NCBI RefSeq assembly: GCF_001308875.1
Contig: NZ_KQ465145.1
Coordinates: 1-32,891 of the forward strand
Direction of reading: 5' to 3'
DNA length: 32,891 nt
Origin: Lysinibacillus sp. ZYM-1
GTDB lineage: Bacteria; Bacillota; Bacilli; Bacillales_A; Planococcaceae
Part shown: positions 8,161 to 15,751 of the stretch, in pieces
How positions within the stretch are numbered: position 1 is the stretch's first letter
Layout: every line of letters starts with the position of its first letter
Notes under the pieces: generated by a model
Database searches by the model: none
The model's input: only the letters and a program-made list of their open reading frames with translations
Told to the model about the DNA's origin: nothing
Position numbers and translations under genes: made by a program

Positions 8161-8962
8161 ATCTTCCTTTGGAATGCATAGAGACATGTATTAAATGCGG
8201 TAGAGATTGCCATGCCTCTATGGCGCTACTAAATGGTTCTTGAATCCATAACAATCGTTCGAGAAAGTCCTTCACTTCTATCGGTAAATCCAATTCCTGC
8301 TGCCAAGCATATTCTTTCTTTTTACTCGGCTTATAGTCTGAGTAAAGTAAGAACAATAGAAAATGGCCAACGAAATAAAGATCGCTAATATGATTTTCGG
8401 CTCGCTTAGGATTTTGTATCGAAGAAAGCTCAACTGTCTTTTGCAATGTTGTAGCGAGACCGAAATCTATAATGTGTAGTTGCTGATTGACTAATAATAT
8501 ATTGGGTATACGTAAATCCTGATGGACAATTCCATGATTGTGTAGCATGATAATTTGTTCTAAAAGCTGTTTTGTAATGTCAAGTGACTGAGTGACAGTG
8601 AATTTAACTCCATCTTGAAAAATAAGCTGCTCAAAAGTTTGGCCGTTTATATAGTCCATAATAAAAAATGGCACATCTTGAATAGTTCCAGTGGAATGGA
8701 TTGTAGGTATATTAGGCAGTGATAATTGTTGAAGAATTTGAATTTCTTGACTGAATTTATGTATGGTTTTTTGGTGATGACGATGTTTGGGACGCAAGCA
8801 CTTTAAGACAAACAGCCTTTCAGATGAGCAATTTTCAATTAAGTGCGCCCGACCATATGAGCCAAAGCCAAGAAATTTTTTATAAGTGAAATCTGGATGT
8901 TCGGCTATGAAAAATTCAACAGCATGATCGAAGCCTTTTTCGGAATATCGTTTCCACCACAT
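8159..8962 (-). CDS. Small Ser/Thr protein kinase
   Basis: 267 residues with a Hanks-type kinase core and little else. Visible are a glycine loop (GFGSYGRAH, about 31-39), the ATP-binding lysine in VLKCL, an alpha-C glutamate in FSQEIQIL, a catalytic loop HQDLRIPNIL (Asp and Asn kept, HRD Arg replaced by Gln) and DFGLA. The activation segment is short and lacks a recognisable APE, and there is no membrane or sensor domain. It thus belongs to the small cytoplasmic YrzF-like group. Its ATG shares one base with the stop codon of the basic small protein upstream and has no good ribosome binding site of its own, so translation is probably coupled. Substrate unknown; the co-encoded Ser/Arg-rich protein is an obvious candidate. 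Confidence 0.85.
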   Translation of the reverse strand: MWWKRYSEKGFDHAVEFFIAEHPDFTYKKFLGFGSYGRAHLIENCSSERLFVLKCLRPKHRHHQKTIHKFSQEIQILQQLSLPNIPTIHSTGTIQDVPFFIMDYINGQTFEQLIFQDGVKFTVTQSLDITKQLLEQIIMLHNHGIVHQDLRIPNILLVNQQLHIIDFGLATTLQKTVELSSIQNPKRAENHISDLYFVGHFLLFLLYSDYKPSKKKEYAWQQELDLPIEVKDFLERLLWIQEPFSSAIEAWQSLPHLIHVSMHSKGR

Positions 8963-9141
8963 TAGCTACTGAAGAAACTCAAAGAGCTGAAAAAACTGCG
9001 TGAGCTTTTACGAGAACTACGTTTATAATGCTTATGACCATAATAATTATGACGTTTTGAATGTCTGCGACGACTGCTCGATGAAGAATTATGACGTTTA
9101 GATTTACCATTGAGTAGGGAATGAAGAATTTTATCTAGCAT
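8962..9141 (-). CDS. Small Ser/Arg/His-rich basic protein, translationally coupled to kinase
   Basis: A 59-codon frame, ATG at 9141-9139, stop TAA at 8964-8962. AAAGGAG lies 8 bases before the ATG. The N-terminal dozen residues (MLDKILHSLLNG) may form a short helix. The rest is low complexity: runs of Ser with Arg, Lys, His and Tyr (HNSSSSSRRRHSKRH, then KRSSRKSSRS), ending in a Phe/Ser-rich tail (FFSSLSFFSS). I do not recognise a family. The stop overlaps the kinase start by one base (TAATG). The Ser/Arg composition invites the idea of a phosphorylation substrate or nucleic-acid-binding peptide, but this is inference. Confidence 0.75.
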   Translation of the reverse strand: MLDKILHSLLNGKSKRHNSSSSSRRRHSKRHNYYGHKHYKRSSRKSSRSFFSSLSFFSS

Positions 9142-9269
9142 GAAAACGCTCCTTTTTGAAGTTGTTATTACTATATACGCAAAAATAAAAAAGGAGGTTT
9201 CAAAAAAATAAAAAAAACTAAGGTAAATTTACAAATGTTCTTTTTTAGGGTCAAAATAGTTTAATCAAC

Positions 9270-9308
9270 AAAAAGAAAGAAGCTATGTAACATTTACATA
9301 GCTTCTTT
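9270..9308 (-). terminator. Terminator of rpoY-rnjA operon
   Basis: A perfect 15-bp stem (9294-9308 with 9276-9290, loop of 3) on the minus strand runs into CTTTTTG. It begins just behind the rnjA stop codon. Confidence 0.85.
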
Positions 9309-9316
9309 ACACGAGG

Positions 9317-10984
9317 TTAAACCTCCATAATAATCGGTAGAATCATTGGTCGACGTTTTGTCTTTTCGAATAGGTAAGGACCTAAAACGTCTGTTATTTC
9401 ATTTTTTAACTCTGTCCATTGAGGGGTTTTACTTTGGATTGTTTGATTTAGATGGCGATTAAGCATTTTTTGTGCTTCATTGATCATCGTACCTGATTCG
9501 CGCATGTAAACGAAACCACGAGAAATAATGTCAGGACCAGAAACAATTTTTTGATTTTCCATATCGACACTTACCACAACAATGACTAAGCCTTCTTCAG
9601 AAAGAATGCGTCGATCTCGTAACACGATATTGCCGATATCTCCAATACCATTACCATCAATATAAACATCTCCAGAAGGTATACGGCCAGCAACATGTGC
9701 CTCATTGGCACTTAATGCCAATACATCACCATTTTCCATAACAAATGTATTTTCAAGCGGAACATCGCAATCTTCCGCTAGGTGTGTATGCATTTTTAAC
9801 ATACGATATTCACCATGGATAGGCATAAAGAATTTAGGTTTCATTAAGCGCAGCATCAATTTTTGCTCTTCTTGTGAGCCATGACCAGATGTATGGATAT
9901 TGTTCAATGCACCATGAATAACTTCTGCACCTGCACGGAACAATAAATTGATGATTTTATTGACACTCACAGTATTACCTGGAACGGGTGAAGAAGAGAA
10001 AATAACTGTATCACCAGGTTGTATTTGGATTTGACGATGAGTTCCATTTGCAATACGTGATAATGCAGCCATTGGTTCACCTTGTGAGCCTGTACATAAG
10101 ATCATTACTTCATTCGCTGGAAGTCGATTAATGCTTTGAGCATCTATAAATGTATCCTTTGGAGCGTTGATATAACCAAGTTCACGACCAATTGTAATAG
10201 CATTATCCATTGAGCGACCAAAGACAGCAATTTTTCTTCCATATTTTATAGCAGCGTCTGTTGCTTGTTGTAAACGGTGAATGTTTGACGCAAATGTAGC
10301 AAAAATAATTCGGCTATCAACTTTACGGAAAATTTCATCGATACTCTTGCCGACTGTACGCTCTGACATTGTAAAATTAGGCTTTTCAGCGTTTGTACTA
10401 TCTGATAGTAAGCAAAGTACGCCATCTCGTCCGATTTCGGCCATCTTTGTTAGGTTGGCCGGTTCGCCAACAGGTGTAAAGTCGAATTTAAAGTCACCTG
10501 TGTGAACGATATTACCAGGTGGTGTTTTGACAACAATTCCATATGCATCTGGAATACTATGTGTTGTTCTAAAGAAGCTAACAGATGTTTTTCTAAATTT
10601 AATAACATCCTCTTCTTTAATTTCAATGAGTTTAGTTGTACGTAGCAAGCCATGTTCTTCTAATTTATTACGTAATAAGCCAAGTGCGAGCTTACCACCA
10701 TAGACTGGGACATTTACTTGACGTAATAAGTAAGGAATACCGCCGATATGATCCTCATGTCCATGGGTAATAAATAGTCCTTTAATTTTGTCGACATTAC
10801 GTACTAAATACGTATAGTCAGGAATAACATAGTCAATGCCGAGTAAGTCGTCTTCTGGGAATTTAATTCCAGCGTCAATTAAAATGATTTCATCTTGAAA
10901 TTGAACGCCATAAGTATTTTTGCCGATTTCGCCCAGTCCGCCGAGCGCGAAAACAGCTGCTTGGTCATTTTTAACAAACTTCAT
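9317..10984 (-). CDS. rnjA: Ribonuclease J1
   Basis: 555 residues, the same size as B. subtilis RNase J1. The N-terminal metallo-beta-lactamase fold carries the zinc motif HGHEDHIGG (about 74-82), then HTGDFKFD and [17 protein letters not shown]. The beta-CASP part contains [12 protein letters not shown] and [14 protein letters not shown], followed by [10 protein letters not shown] and the final motif [11 protein letters not shown]. The C-terminal domain is complete. The enzyme has 5'-to-3' exoribonuclease and endonuclease activity and works in mRNA turnover and rRNA maturation. Its ATG lies 5 bases after the rpoY stop and its ribosome binding site (GGAGGAAA) is inside the end of rpoY, so the two are co-transcribed, as in other Bacillales. 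Confidence 0.97.
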   Translation of the reverse strand: MKFVKNDQAAVFALGGLGEIGKNTYGVQFQDEIILIDAGIKFPEDDLLGIDYVIPDYTYLVRNVDKIKGLFITHGHEDHIGGIPYLLRQVNVPVYGGKLALGLLRNKLEEHGLLRTTKLIEIKEEDVIKFRKTSVSFFRTTHSIPDAYGIVVKTPPGNIVHTGDFKFDFTPVGEPANLTKMAEIGRDGVLCLLSDSTNAEKPNFTMSERTVGKSIDEIFRKVDSRIIFATFASNIHRLQQATDAAIKYGRKIAVFGRSMDNAITIGRELGYINAPKDTFIDAQSINRLPANEVMILCTGSQGEPMAALSRIANGTHRQIQIQPGDTVIFSSSPVPGNTVSVNKIINLLFRAGAEVIHGALNNIHTSGHGSQEEQKLMLRLMKPKFFMPIHGEYRMLKMHTHLAEDCDVPLENTFVMENGDVLALSANEAHVAGRIPSGDVYIDGNGIGDIGNIVLRDRRILSEEGLVIVVVSVDMENQKIVSGPDIISRGFVYMRESGTMINEAQKMLNRHLNQTIQSKTPQWTELKNEITDVLGPYLFEKTKRRPMILPIIMEV

Positions 10985-10989
10985 GTTTG

Positions 10990-11199
10990 TTAAATTTCCT
11001 CCAAGATGAAGTTCGGACTTGCTTGTTCGTACTCTAAATAGTTACCTTCAAGCAGTTGAATGAACTCGATATTGTAGTTTCTGTCTTTTAGCTTTTGACG
11101 TACTTCGCGTTCTGAAGTAGCTTCAAGGTATAGACTTTTAGTATTTTCGCGAACTGGAATCTCATTTGCATTTTGTTGATAATAAACTTTGTAAATCAT
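10990..11199 (-). CDS. rpoY: RNA polymerase epsilon subunit (YkzG, DUF1447)
   Basis: 69 residues starting [19 protein letters not shown] and ending SPNFILEEI. This is the standard form of the small epsilon subunit, which binds RNA polymerase in Firmicutes. The start at 11199 is chosen because AAAGGAGAG lies 7 bases upstream and the protein then has the family length. The frame stays open to 11274, but that extension has no ribosome binding site and does not match the family. It is the first gene of the rpoY-rnjA pair. Confidence 0.95.
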   Translation of the reverse strand: MIYKVYYQQNANEIPVRENTKSLYLEATSEREVRQKLKDRNYNIEFIQLLEGNYLEYEQASPNFILEEI

Positions 11200-11440
11200 A
11201 GTTTGCTCTCCTTTAATTGCGTACAATTTTCTTGCACCTTTGACTACTACCACACACGTGCTACAAGAAAACAACGAATTTCTTGTAAGAAGAAATGTAC
11301 GTTTGTAGTCCTTGTATCTCTATGCTTCGGTTGTGCACTATGTTTTAAAATGAATAGGAAGTAGTGAGACAGTGGTTGCGTATAGCCAAATAAATGCATT
11401 TCCTTTATATTATCACGCAGTTCCTCTAAAATAAAGAAAA
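11200..11440. other. Leader/promoter region of rpoY
   Basis: About 240 bases with no supported gene. The rpoY promoter must lie here on the minus strand, but no single match to sigma-A boxes stands out. An inverted repeat occurs at 11262-11287. Confidence 0.5.
11262..11287. repeat. 9-bp inverted repeat upstream of rpoY
   Basis: TACAAGAAA (11262-11270) pairs perfectly with TTTCTTGTA (11279-11287) around 8 bases. It lies about 65 bases before rpoY and has no T run, so it could be an mRNA stabilising hairpin or an operator. Confidence 0.45.
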
Positions 11441-11461
11441 GCCCTTCAAATAATGAAGGGC
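11436..11461 (-). terminator. Terminator of the small cationic peptide gene
   Basis: TGAAGGGC/GCCCTTCA stem (11454-11461 with 11441-11448, loop of 5) followed on the minus strand by TTTTCTTT. It lies 5 bases behind the peptide stop codon. Confidence 0.8.
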
Positions 11462-11466
11462 AAATG

Positions 11467-11538
11467 TTAGGCAATTGATTTTTTTCCGAGTACGCCACGA
11501 AGTTGCTTCAACAATTTCCGTTTTAGTTTCTTCAGCAT
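11467..11538 (-). CDS. Small cationic Lys/Leu-rich peptide (23 aa), function unknown
   Basis: A 23-codon frame with ATG at 11538-11536 and TAA at 11469-11467. It begins MLKKLKRKLLKQLRGVLGKK and ends with three further residues. Ten of the residues are Lys or Arg and there are no acidic residues; the spacing of Leu would give an amphipathic helix. AAGGAG lies 9 bases before the ATG. A near-perfect promoter and a terminator flank it closely, so it forms its own short transcript of about 115 bases. I do not recognise it. It could be a membrane-active or RNA-binding peptide, a toxin, or an abundant small protein; alternatively the transcript may act as an sRNA. An ATG 7 bases upstream in another frame is too close to the ribosome binding site. 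Confidence 0.6.
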   Translation of the reverse strand: MLKKLKRKLLKQLRGVLGKKSIA

Positions 11539-11559
11539 GGCACATCACTCCTTAGGATC

Positions 11560-11588
11560 ATTATAATTAAAATTATTGTCTATGTAAA
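11560..11588 (-). promoter_or_regulatory. Strong sigma-A promoter of the small peptide gene
   Basis: On the minus strand TTTACA (11588-11583) and a perfect TATAAT (11565-11560) are exactly 17 bases apart. The start of transcription would be near 11553, only about 15 bases from the ATG. Confidence 0.8.
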
Positions 11589-11589
11589 G

Positions 11590-11606
11590 TCATTCACCTT
11601 GAATGA
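11590..11606. repeat. Small palindrome between divergent genes
   Basis: TCATTC (11590-11595) and GAATGA (11601-11606) form a 6-bp inverted repeat with a 5-base centre directly upstream of the -35 of the peptide promoter and 28 bases before the HAD gene. Operator-like in position, but short. Confidence 0.35.
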
Positions 11607-11633
11607 ATAATATTTATAGAAAGGGATTATAAA

Positions 11634-12404
11634 ATGAATAAAATTTTATTTTTTGATGTTGATGGCACGCTCTATAACAGTGAAAAAAAATTACCTACCT
11701 CTGCAAAAGAAGCTCTTATGGAAGCACGCCGCAATGGCTATGAATTGGCAATTGCTACAGGCCGAGCACCTTTTATGATTGAAGCATTACTAGAAGAACT
11801 TGATATTGATACGTATGTTACTTTCAATGGCCAGTATGTTGTCTATAAGGGTGAGGTTGTCTATACAAATGGAATTGAAAAGGAAGACTTAGCTGAAATT
11901 ATTGCTTTTGGTGAAGCACGCAATGAACCAGTAGTATTTTTAGATGACAAACGTATGATTGCGTCTGTCAGTGATCATAATATGGTAGCGGAAAGCTTGG
12001 ATACACTTAAATATCCGTATCCAGAATTAGACTCATCTTATTATATGCAGAACGATGTTTATCAAACACTTATATTCATGGAAGAAAAAGATGAACCTTT
12101 ATATTGTGAAATGTTTCCGAATGTCCAATTTGTCCGTTGGCATCAGTATTCTTGCGATATTTTGCCAAAGGGTGGCTCAAAGGCGGCAGGCATTGAAAAA
12201 GTATTGGATAAAATGGGCATCACGTTAAAGGATGCTATTGCTTTTGGAGATGGCATTAATGATATAGAAATGCTGCAAGCTGTCGGGACAGGCGTTGCTA
12301 TGGGGAATGGTCATGAACGAGTGAAGGCTGTTGCTCATCATATTGCAGATCATGTAGACGAAGATGGTCTCGCTAAAATAATGCGTAAGCTTGCCATCAT
12401 ATAA
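11634..12404 (+). CDS. ykrA: Cof-type HAD-IIB phosphatase (YkrA-like)
   Basis: 256 residues. HAD motif I is FFDVDGTLYNS with the nucleophile Asp8 and Asp10; motif II lies in LAIATGRAP; motif III Lys in PKGGSKAAGI; motif IV is AFGDGINDIEML. The region between (about 80-180) is the C2B cap of Cof-type enzymes, which act on sugar phosphates, nucleotides or related small phosphates. The start follows GAAAGGG at a good distance. In B. subtilis ykrA stands next to ykzG-rnjA as here, which supports the name. The exact substrate is not known. Confidence 0.88.
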   Translation: MNKILFFDVDGTLYNSEKKLPTSAKEALMEARRNGYELAIATGRAPFMIEALLEELDIDTYVTFNGQYVVYKGEVVYTNGIEKEDLAEIIAFGEARNEPVVFLDDKRMIASVSDHNMVAESLDTLKYPYPELDSSYYMQNDVYQTLIFMEEKDEPLYCEMFPNVQFVRWHQYSCDILPKGGSKAAGIEKVLDKMGITLKDAIAFGDGINDIEMLQAVGTGVAMGNGHERVKAVAHHIADHVDEDGLAKIMRKLAII

Positions 12405-12410
12405 TAAAGA

Positions 12411-12449
12411 AGCAACTAGTTAGAGCGCATAGCAACTAGTTGCTTTTTT
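12411..12449. terminator. Terminator between HAD gene and deoR-type gene
   Basis: AGCAACTAGT (12411-12420) pairs with ACTAGTTGCT (12435-12444), followed by a T run. Lies between the two convergent genes. Confidence 0.8.
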
Positions 12450-12455
12450 GTTAAA

Positions 12456-13229
12456 TTAATGCTGGTCCTCAGTAGTACTTACAATTTTTATCTGTACACC
12501 TTTGTCTGAAAAATGCTGAAGCGTTTTTTTAGACAGTGCGTTATCTGTAATGATGACATCTACTTCTTCCACAGGACATACTTGAATCGCTACATCTTTA
12601 TTAAATTTTGAGGAATCAGTAGCTACATAGACAGTTTGAGAGATGGAGATAATTTTTTTTCTAGTGATAGCCTCTTCTAGGTTGAAATCAGAAATCCCTT
12701 TTTCAATAGATACCCCACTAGCACAAATAAAAGCTTTATTGATATTTAGATGTTCGAAGTGGAAGAGAAATTCGTTCGATGTAACAGATTTTTCGGAGTG
12801 ACGAATTTTTCCTCCAAGAAGTATGACTTCAATATTAGAGCCGATTAGATCAAATGCTACAGGTAATGAGTTTGTCACCACTGTTAGTTTTTCCTTGTCT
12901 AATAAAAATGGTGTCATTTGATATGTAGTTGTTCCGCTATCAATGAAAATACATTCTCCATCCTGAACAAGTGAAGCACTTGCTTTGGCAATGGCGATTT
13001 TTTCTGTTAACCGTTCATGAAGTCGTTGATCAATTAATCCCTCAACAGGCTCAATATATTTAACCCCTCCATAAAACTTCTCAATTTTCTTATCTAACAT
13101 CAGTTGTTGGATATCACGACGAATTGTTTCCATCGAGACATTAAATTCTTTTGTGAGTGTTACTAATTTCACAACCTTATGTTGTCTTACAAATTGCAAA
13201 ATTTGTTGTTGCCTTTCTATCATATACAT
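12456..13229 (-). CDS. DeoR/GlpR-family transcriptional regulator (phosphonate cassette)
   Basis: 257 residues. The N-terminal winged HTH reads RQQQILQFVRQHKVVKLVTLTKEFNVSMETIRRDIQQL (motif in residues about 6-43), the typical DeoR recognition helix with TIRRDI. The C-terminal DeoRC sensor domain has FIDSGTTTYQ and LLGGKIRHSEKSV, the fold that usually binds phosphorylated small molecules. GAGGTGAT lies about 6 bases before the ATG; an internal ATG two codons on is an alternative start. It is divergent from the aminoethylphosphonate operon, and the region between carries phased repeats that are likely binding sites. A DeoR regulator for aminoethylphosphonate use is unusual. The effector may be a pathway intermediate such as phosphonoacetaldehyde, by inference. 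Confidence 0.88.
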   Translation of the reverse strand: MYMIERQQQILQFVRQHKVVKLVTLTKEFNVSMETIRRDIQQLMLDKKIEKFYGGVKYIEPVEGLIDQRLHERLTEKIAIAKASASLVQDGECIFIDSGTTTYQMTPFLLDKEKLTVVTNSLPVAFDLIGSNIEVILLGGKIRHSEKSVTSNEFLFHFEHLNINKAFICASGVSIEKGISDFNLEEAITRKKIISISQTVYVATDSSKFNKDVAIQVCPVEEVDVIITDNALSKKTLQHFSDKGVQIKIVSTTEDQH

Positions 13230-13249
13230 TTCATCACCTCTATTAGATA

Positions 13250-13333
13250 TTTACTCAAAGTAATCACAACTTTGTCAACAGTTTGTCTAAATTTACTCAA
13301 CATTTACACAAAAACGCATTTTCCTTTACAAAT
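13250..13333. promoter_or_regulatory. Array of helically phased TTT-type repeats (candidate DeoR sites)
   Basis: Six related 9-mers of the form TTTRYHHAH occur on the plus strand: TTTACTCAA 13250, TTTGTCAAC 13271, TTTGTCTAA 13282, TTTACTCAA 13292, TTTACACAA 13303 and TTTACAAAT 13325. The steps are 21, 11, 10, 11 and 22 bases, close to whole helical turns, so all lie on one face of the DNA. They fill the gap between the regulator and the operon. Confidence 0.6.
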
Positions 13334-13339
13334 TGTCAC

Positions 13340-13345
13340 TATACT
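13340..13345 (+). promoter_or_regulatory. -10 box of aminoethylphosphonate operon
   Basis: TATACT at 13340-13345 lies 29 bases before the TTG start. The expected -35 position (CATTTT, 13317-13322) is poor, which suits a regulated promoter. Direct experimental support is absent. Confidence 0.45.
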
Positions 13346-13374
13346 AAAGCTAAGAACTGAGAGAGGTGACCAAT

Positions 13375-14127
13375 TTGTTAGAACTAAAAAATATCTCAAA
13401 AAGCTATAAAAATAAGCAGGTTTTAGTAGATATCAATGTGACCATCGAATCAGGTGAAATCATATCGTTATTAGGGCCAAGTGGTTGCGGTAAAACTACT
13501 TTGCTTAATATCATCTTAGGGCTTGCAGAGCAAACGGGTGGTCAACTTATCTACAATGGGCAAGATATATCAAAGCAATCTATGCAAGAAAGAGGATTTA
13601 ATATTGTGTTTCAGGATTTTGCATTATTTCCTCATTTAAATGCATACGACAACATTGTTTATGGATTGAAAAACAAAAATAGTCAAATGTCCAAAGAAGA
13701 AGTACAGGAATATATTGATTTTTTAGAGCTGACTCCACATTTGCATAAAAAGATTCACGAATTGTCAGGTGGTCAAAAGCAACGAGTATCTATTGCTAGA
13801 ACACTTGTTATGCAGCCAAAAATTCTCTTGTTAGATGAGCCACTAAGTGCACTCGATGGAGTGATTAAGGAATCTATAAAGGAACGCATTAAATCAATTG
13901 CTCGTGAATTTAATTTGACAACGATTATTGTGACACATGATCCGGAAGAAGCGCTAACTTTATCGGATAAAGTCTTGATCATTAATGAAGGAACAGTTGC
14001 TCAATTCGGCACGCCACACGAAATCGTAGGAGCACCTAAGAATTCATTTGTTGAGGACTTTATATTAAGACAGCTTCATATTAAGCGTCACAATATTTAT
14101 CAATTGTTTGGAGAAACATATGCTTAA
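13375..14127 (+). CDS. phnT: ABC transporter ATP-binding protein, 2-aminoethylphosphonate import
   Basis: 250 residues. Walker A GPSGCGKTT (34-42), Q-loop in VFQDFALFPH, signature LSGGQKQRVS, Walker B ILLLDEPLSALD and switch His in VTHDPEEAL are all intact. The TTG at 13375 is preferred as start: GAGAGGTG lies 7 bases upstream, whereas the GTG at 13366 is part of that binding site. It is of the iron/putrescine/phosphonate-type importer ATPases. It begins a five-gene operon with permease, binding protein, phnW and phnX, which points to 2-aminoethylphosphonate uptake. The symbol is by analogy with Salmonella phnSTUV. Confidence 0.88.
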   Translation: MLELKNISKSYKNKQVLVDINVTIESGEIISLLGPSGCGKTTLLNIILGLAEQTGGQLIYNGQDISKQSMQERGFNIVFQDFALFPHLNAYDNIVYGLKNKNSQMSKEEVQEYIDFLELTPHLHKKIHELSGGQKQRVSIARTLVMQPKILLLDEPLSALDGVIKESIKERIKSIAREFNLTTIIVTHDPEEALTLSDKVLIINEGTVAQFGTPHEIVGAPKNSFVEDFILRQLHIKRHNIYQLFGETYA

Positions 14128-15751
14128 AACGGATAAAATGATGAAATTAATCTTTCTGCCGATTCTATTATTTCTTCTATTCTTTTTAATTGTGCCATTG
14201 ATATACATGTTTTGGCAGTCTTTCAAAATAGGAAATGTAATTACTATTCAAAATTATATAGATGCTTTAAAAAATGTAGAAATCCGTGATGCTTTCTTCA
14301 ATAGCTTTAAAGTCTCTTTTGTAGCATCGGCCATCACAACCATATTAGCTTTTTTATTGGCCTATGCTGTTCATTTTACAACGATGCATCGTCATACGAA
14401 AAAACTAGTACAAATAGGAATCACGTTACCAATGCTGCTGCCGACCATCACTTATGGGTTTGTGCTGATTTATGCATTTGGTAATCAAGGGATCCTGACA
14501 AGGTTAGTTGGACAACCTCTTTTCACTATTTATGGATACAACGGATTGGTGATAGGTTACATCCTATACACATTGCCAGTCGCTTTTATTTTAATGCAAA
14601 ACTCCATGCAATATATCGATAAACGGTTCTTGCTAGTGTCCATGTTAATGCATGATCGCCCACTTCGTCGTTTTTATCATACTGTATTTCGTCCGATGCT
14701 AGGGACAATTGGTGGGGCCTTTATTTTGACGTTTATTTTAAGCTTCACAGATTTCGGTATACCTGCATCGGTTGGCGGAAATTACAGGGTGATTGCCACG
14801 GAACTCTATCAAGCTATGTTAGGTTCTATCGTGCATTTTGAGCGTGGGGCAGTTATCTCTGTGTTAATGCTTGTCCCGGCTATACTGGGTGTTGTCATGT
14901 TAACGGTTTTAGAACGCTTTAATTTTCAATATAAACAAGCCGGGCGGAGTGAACTTGTAAAACATCGTCTTCGTGACGCGCTATTCACTGGTTATTCAAT
15001 TCTCTCTGTTACAGTAGTGCTTATCATTTTTTCAACTATGTTTATCGTTCCTTTTACGAAAGGTTATCCCTATGATTTTAGCTTTACATTTGAGCATGTT
15101 CAAAATGTATTAGCAGAAAAAGATTTAACAAAGGTTTATGTCAATTCACTTATCGTGGCGGTATTAACAGCTGTTTTAGGCGTTGTCATCACTTTTATGT
15201 CTGCCCTTCTCAATGCGAGGACACCATTAAAAGGAAGAAAAAGCTTAGATATTGCCTCCATGATCACAAACACAGTTCCAGGAATGGTGCTTGGTCTATC
15301 GTATTTGTTTTTCTTTAATGGAAGTTCATTAAAAGGCACATTTCTCATCATTATTGCATGTAATATTGTGCATTTCTTTACAACGCCTTATTTAATGGCC
15401 AAAAATTCATTACAAAAGATGGATCCTACATGGGAAGTGACAGCGGAGCTATTAAAAGACTCTTGGCTAAAAACAGTTATACGTATCATATTGCCGAATA
15501 TTAGATCGACTATTTATCAAATGTTTAGCTACTACTTTTTAAATGCAATGGTCACGGTCAGTGGCGTTATTTTCCTTGTAAGCACAAAAACGATGCTTGT
15601 ATCGACACGGATAAAAGAACTTCAGCATTTCGCAAAATATACCGATATTTTCGTACTATCGATATTCATTTTATGTACAAACCTCATTGTGAAATTAGGT
15701 TGTGATTATATAACAGCACATAAAGAAAAAGTAGAGGAGATCTCAAAATGA
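14120..15751 (+). CDS. ABC transporter permease, two fused domains (2-aminoethylphosphonate)
   Basis: 543 residues with two similar halves, each with a stretch of about six hydrophobic segments and a cytoplasmic coupling loop (first half around the DKRFLLVSMLMHDRPLRRF segment, second around DPTWEVTAELL). In Salmonella the two halves are separate genes (phnU and phnV); here they are one protein, as in iron-type Fbp permeases and several phosphonate operons. GGAGA lies 6 bases before the ATG at 14120; an upstream TTG at 14108 is less likely. The gene overlaps the ATPase by 8 bases and the binding protein by 4 (ATGA), so the three are tightly coupled. Confidence 0.87.
   Translation: MLKTDKMMKLIFLPILLFLLFFLIVPLIYMFWQSFKIGNVITIQNYIDALKNVEIRDAFFNSFKVSFVASAITTILAFLLAYAVHFTTMHRHTKKLVQIGITLPMLLPTITYGFVLIYAFGNQGILTRLVGQPLFTIYGYNGLVIGYILYTLPVAFILMQNSMQYIDKRFLLVSMLMHDRPLRRFYHTVFRPMLGTIGGAFILTFILSFTDFGIPASVGGNYRVIATELYQAMLGSIVHFERGAVISVLMLVPAILGVVMLTVLERFNFQYKQAGRSELVKHRLRDALFTGYSILSVTVVLIIFSTMFIVPFTKGYPYDFSFTFEHVQNVLAEKDLTKVYVNSLIVAVLTAVLGVVITFMSALLNARTPLKGRKSLDIASMITNTVPGMVLGLSYLFFFNGSSLKGTFLIIIACNIVHFFTTPYLMAKNSLQKMDPTWEVTAELLKDSWLKTVIRIILPNIRSTIYQMFSYYFLNAMVTVSGVIFLVSTKTMLVSTRIKELQHFAKYTDIFVLSIFILCTNLIVKLGCDYITAHKEKVEEISK

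Noticed and set aside
9190..9276. AAAGGAGG on the plus strand at about 9190
   Set aside because: It looks like a perfect ribosome binding site, but the next ATG (about 9234) is too far away and encodes only nine codons.
11200..11274. N-terminal extension of rpoY to 11274
   Set aside because: No ribosome binding site and no family match; the ATG at 11199 has a strong one.
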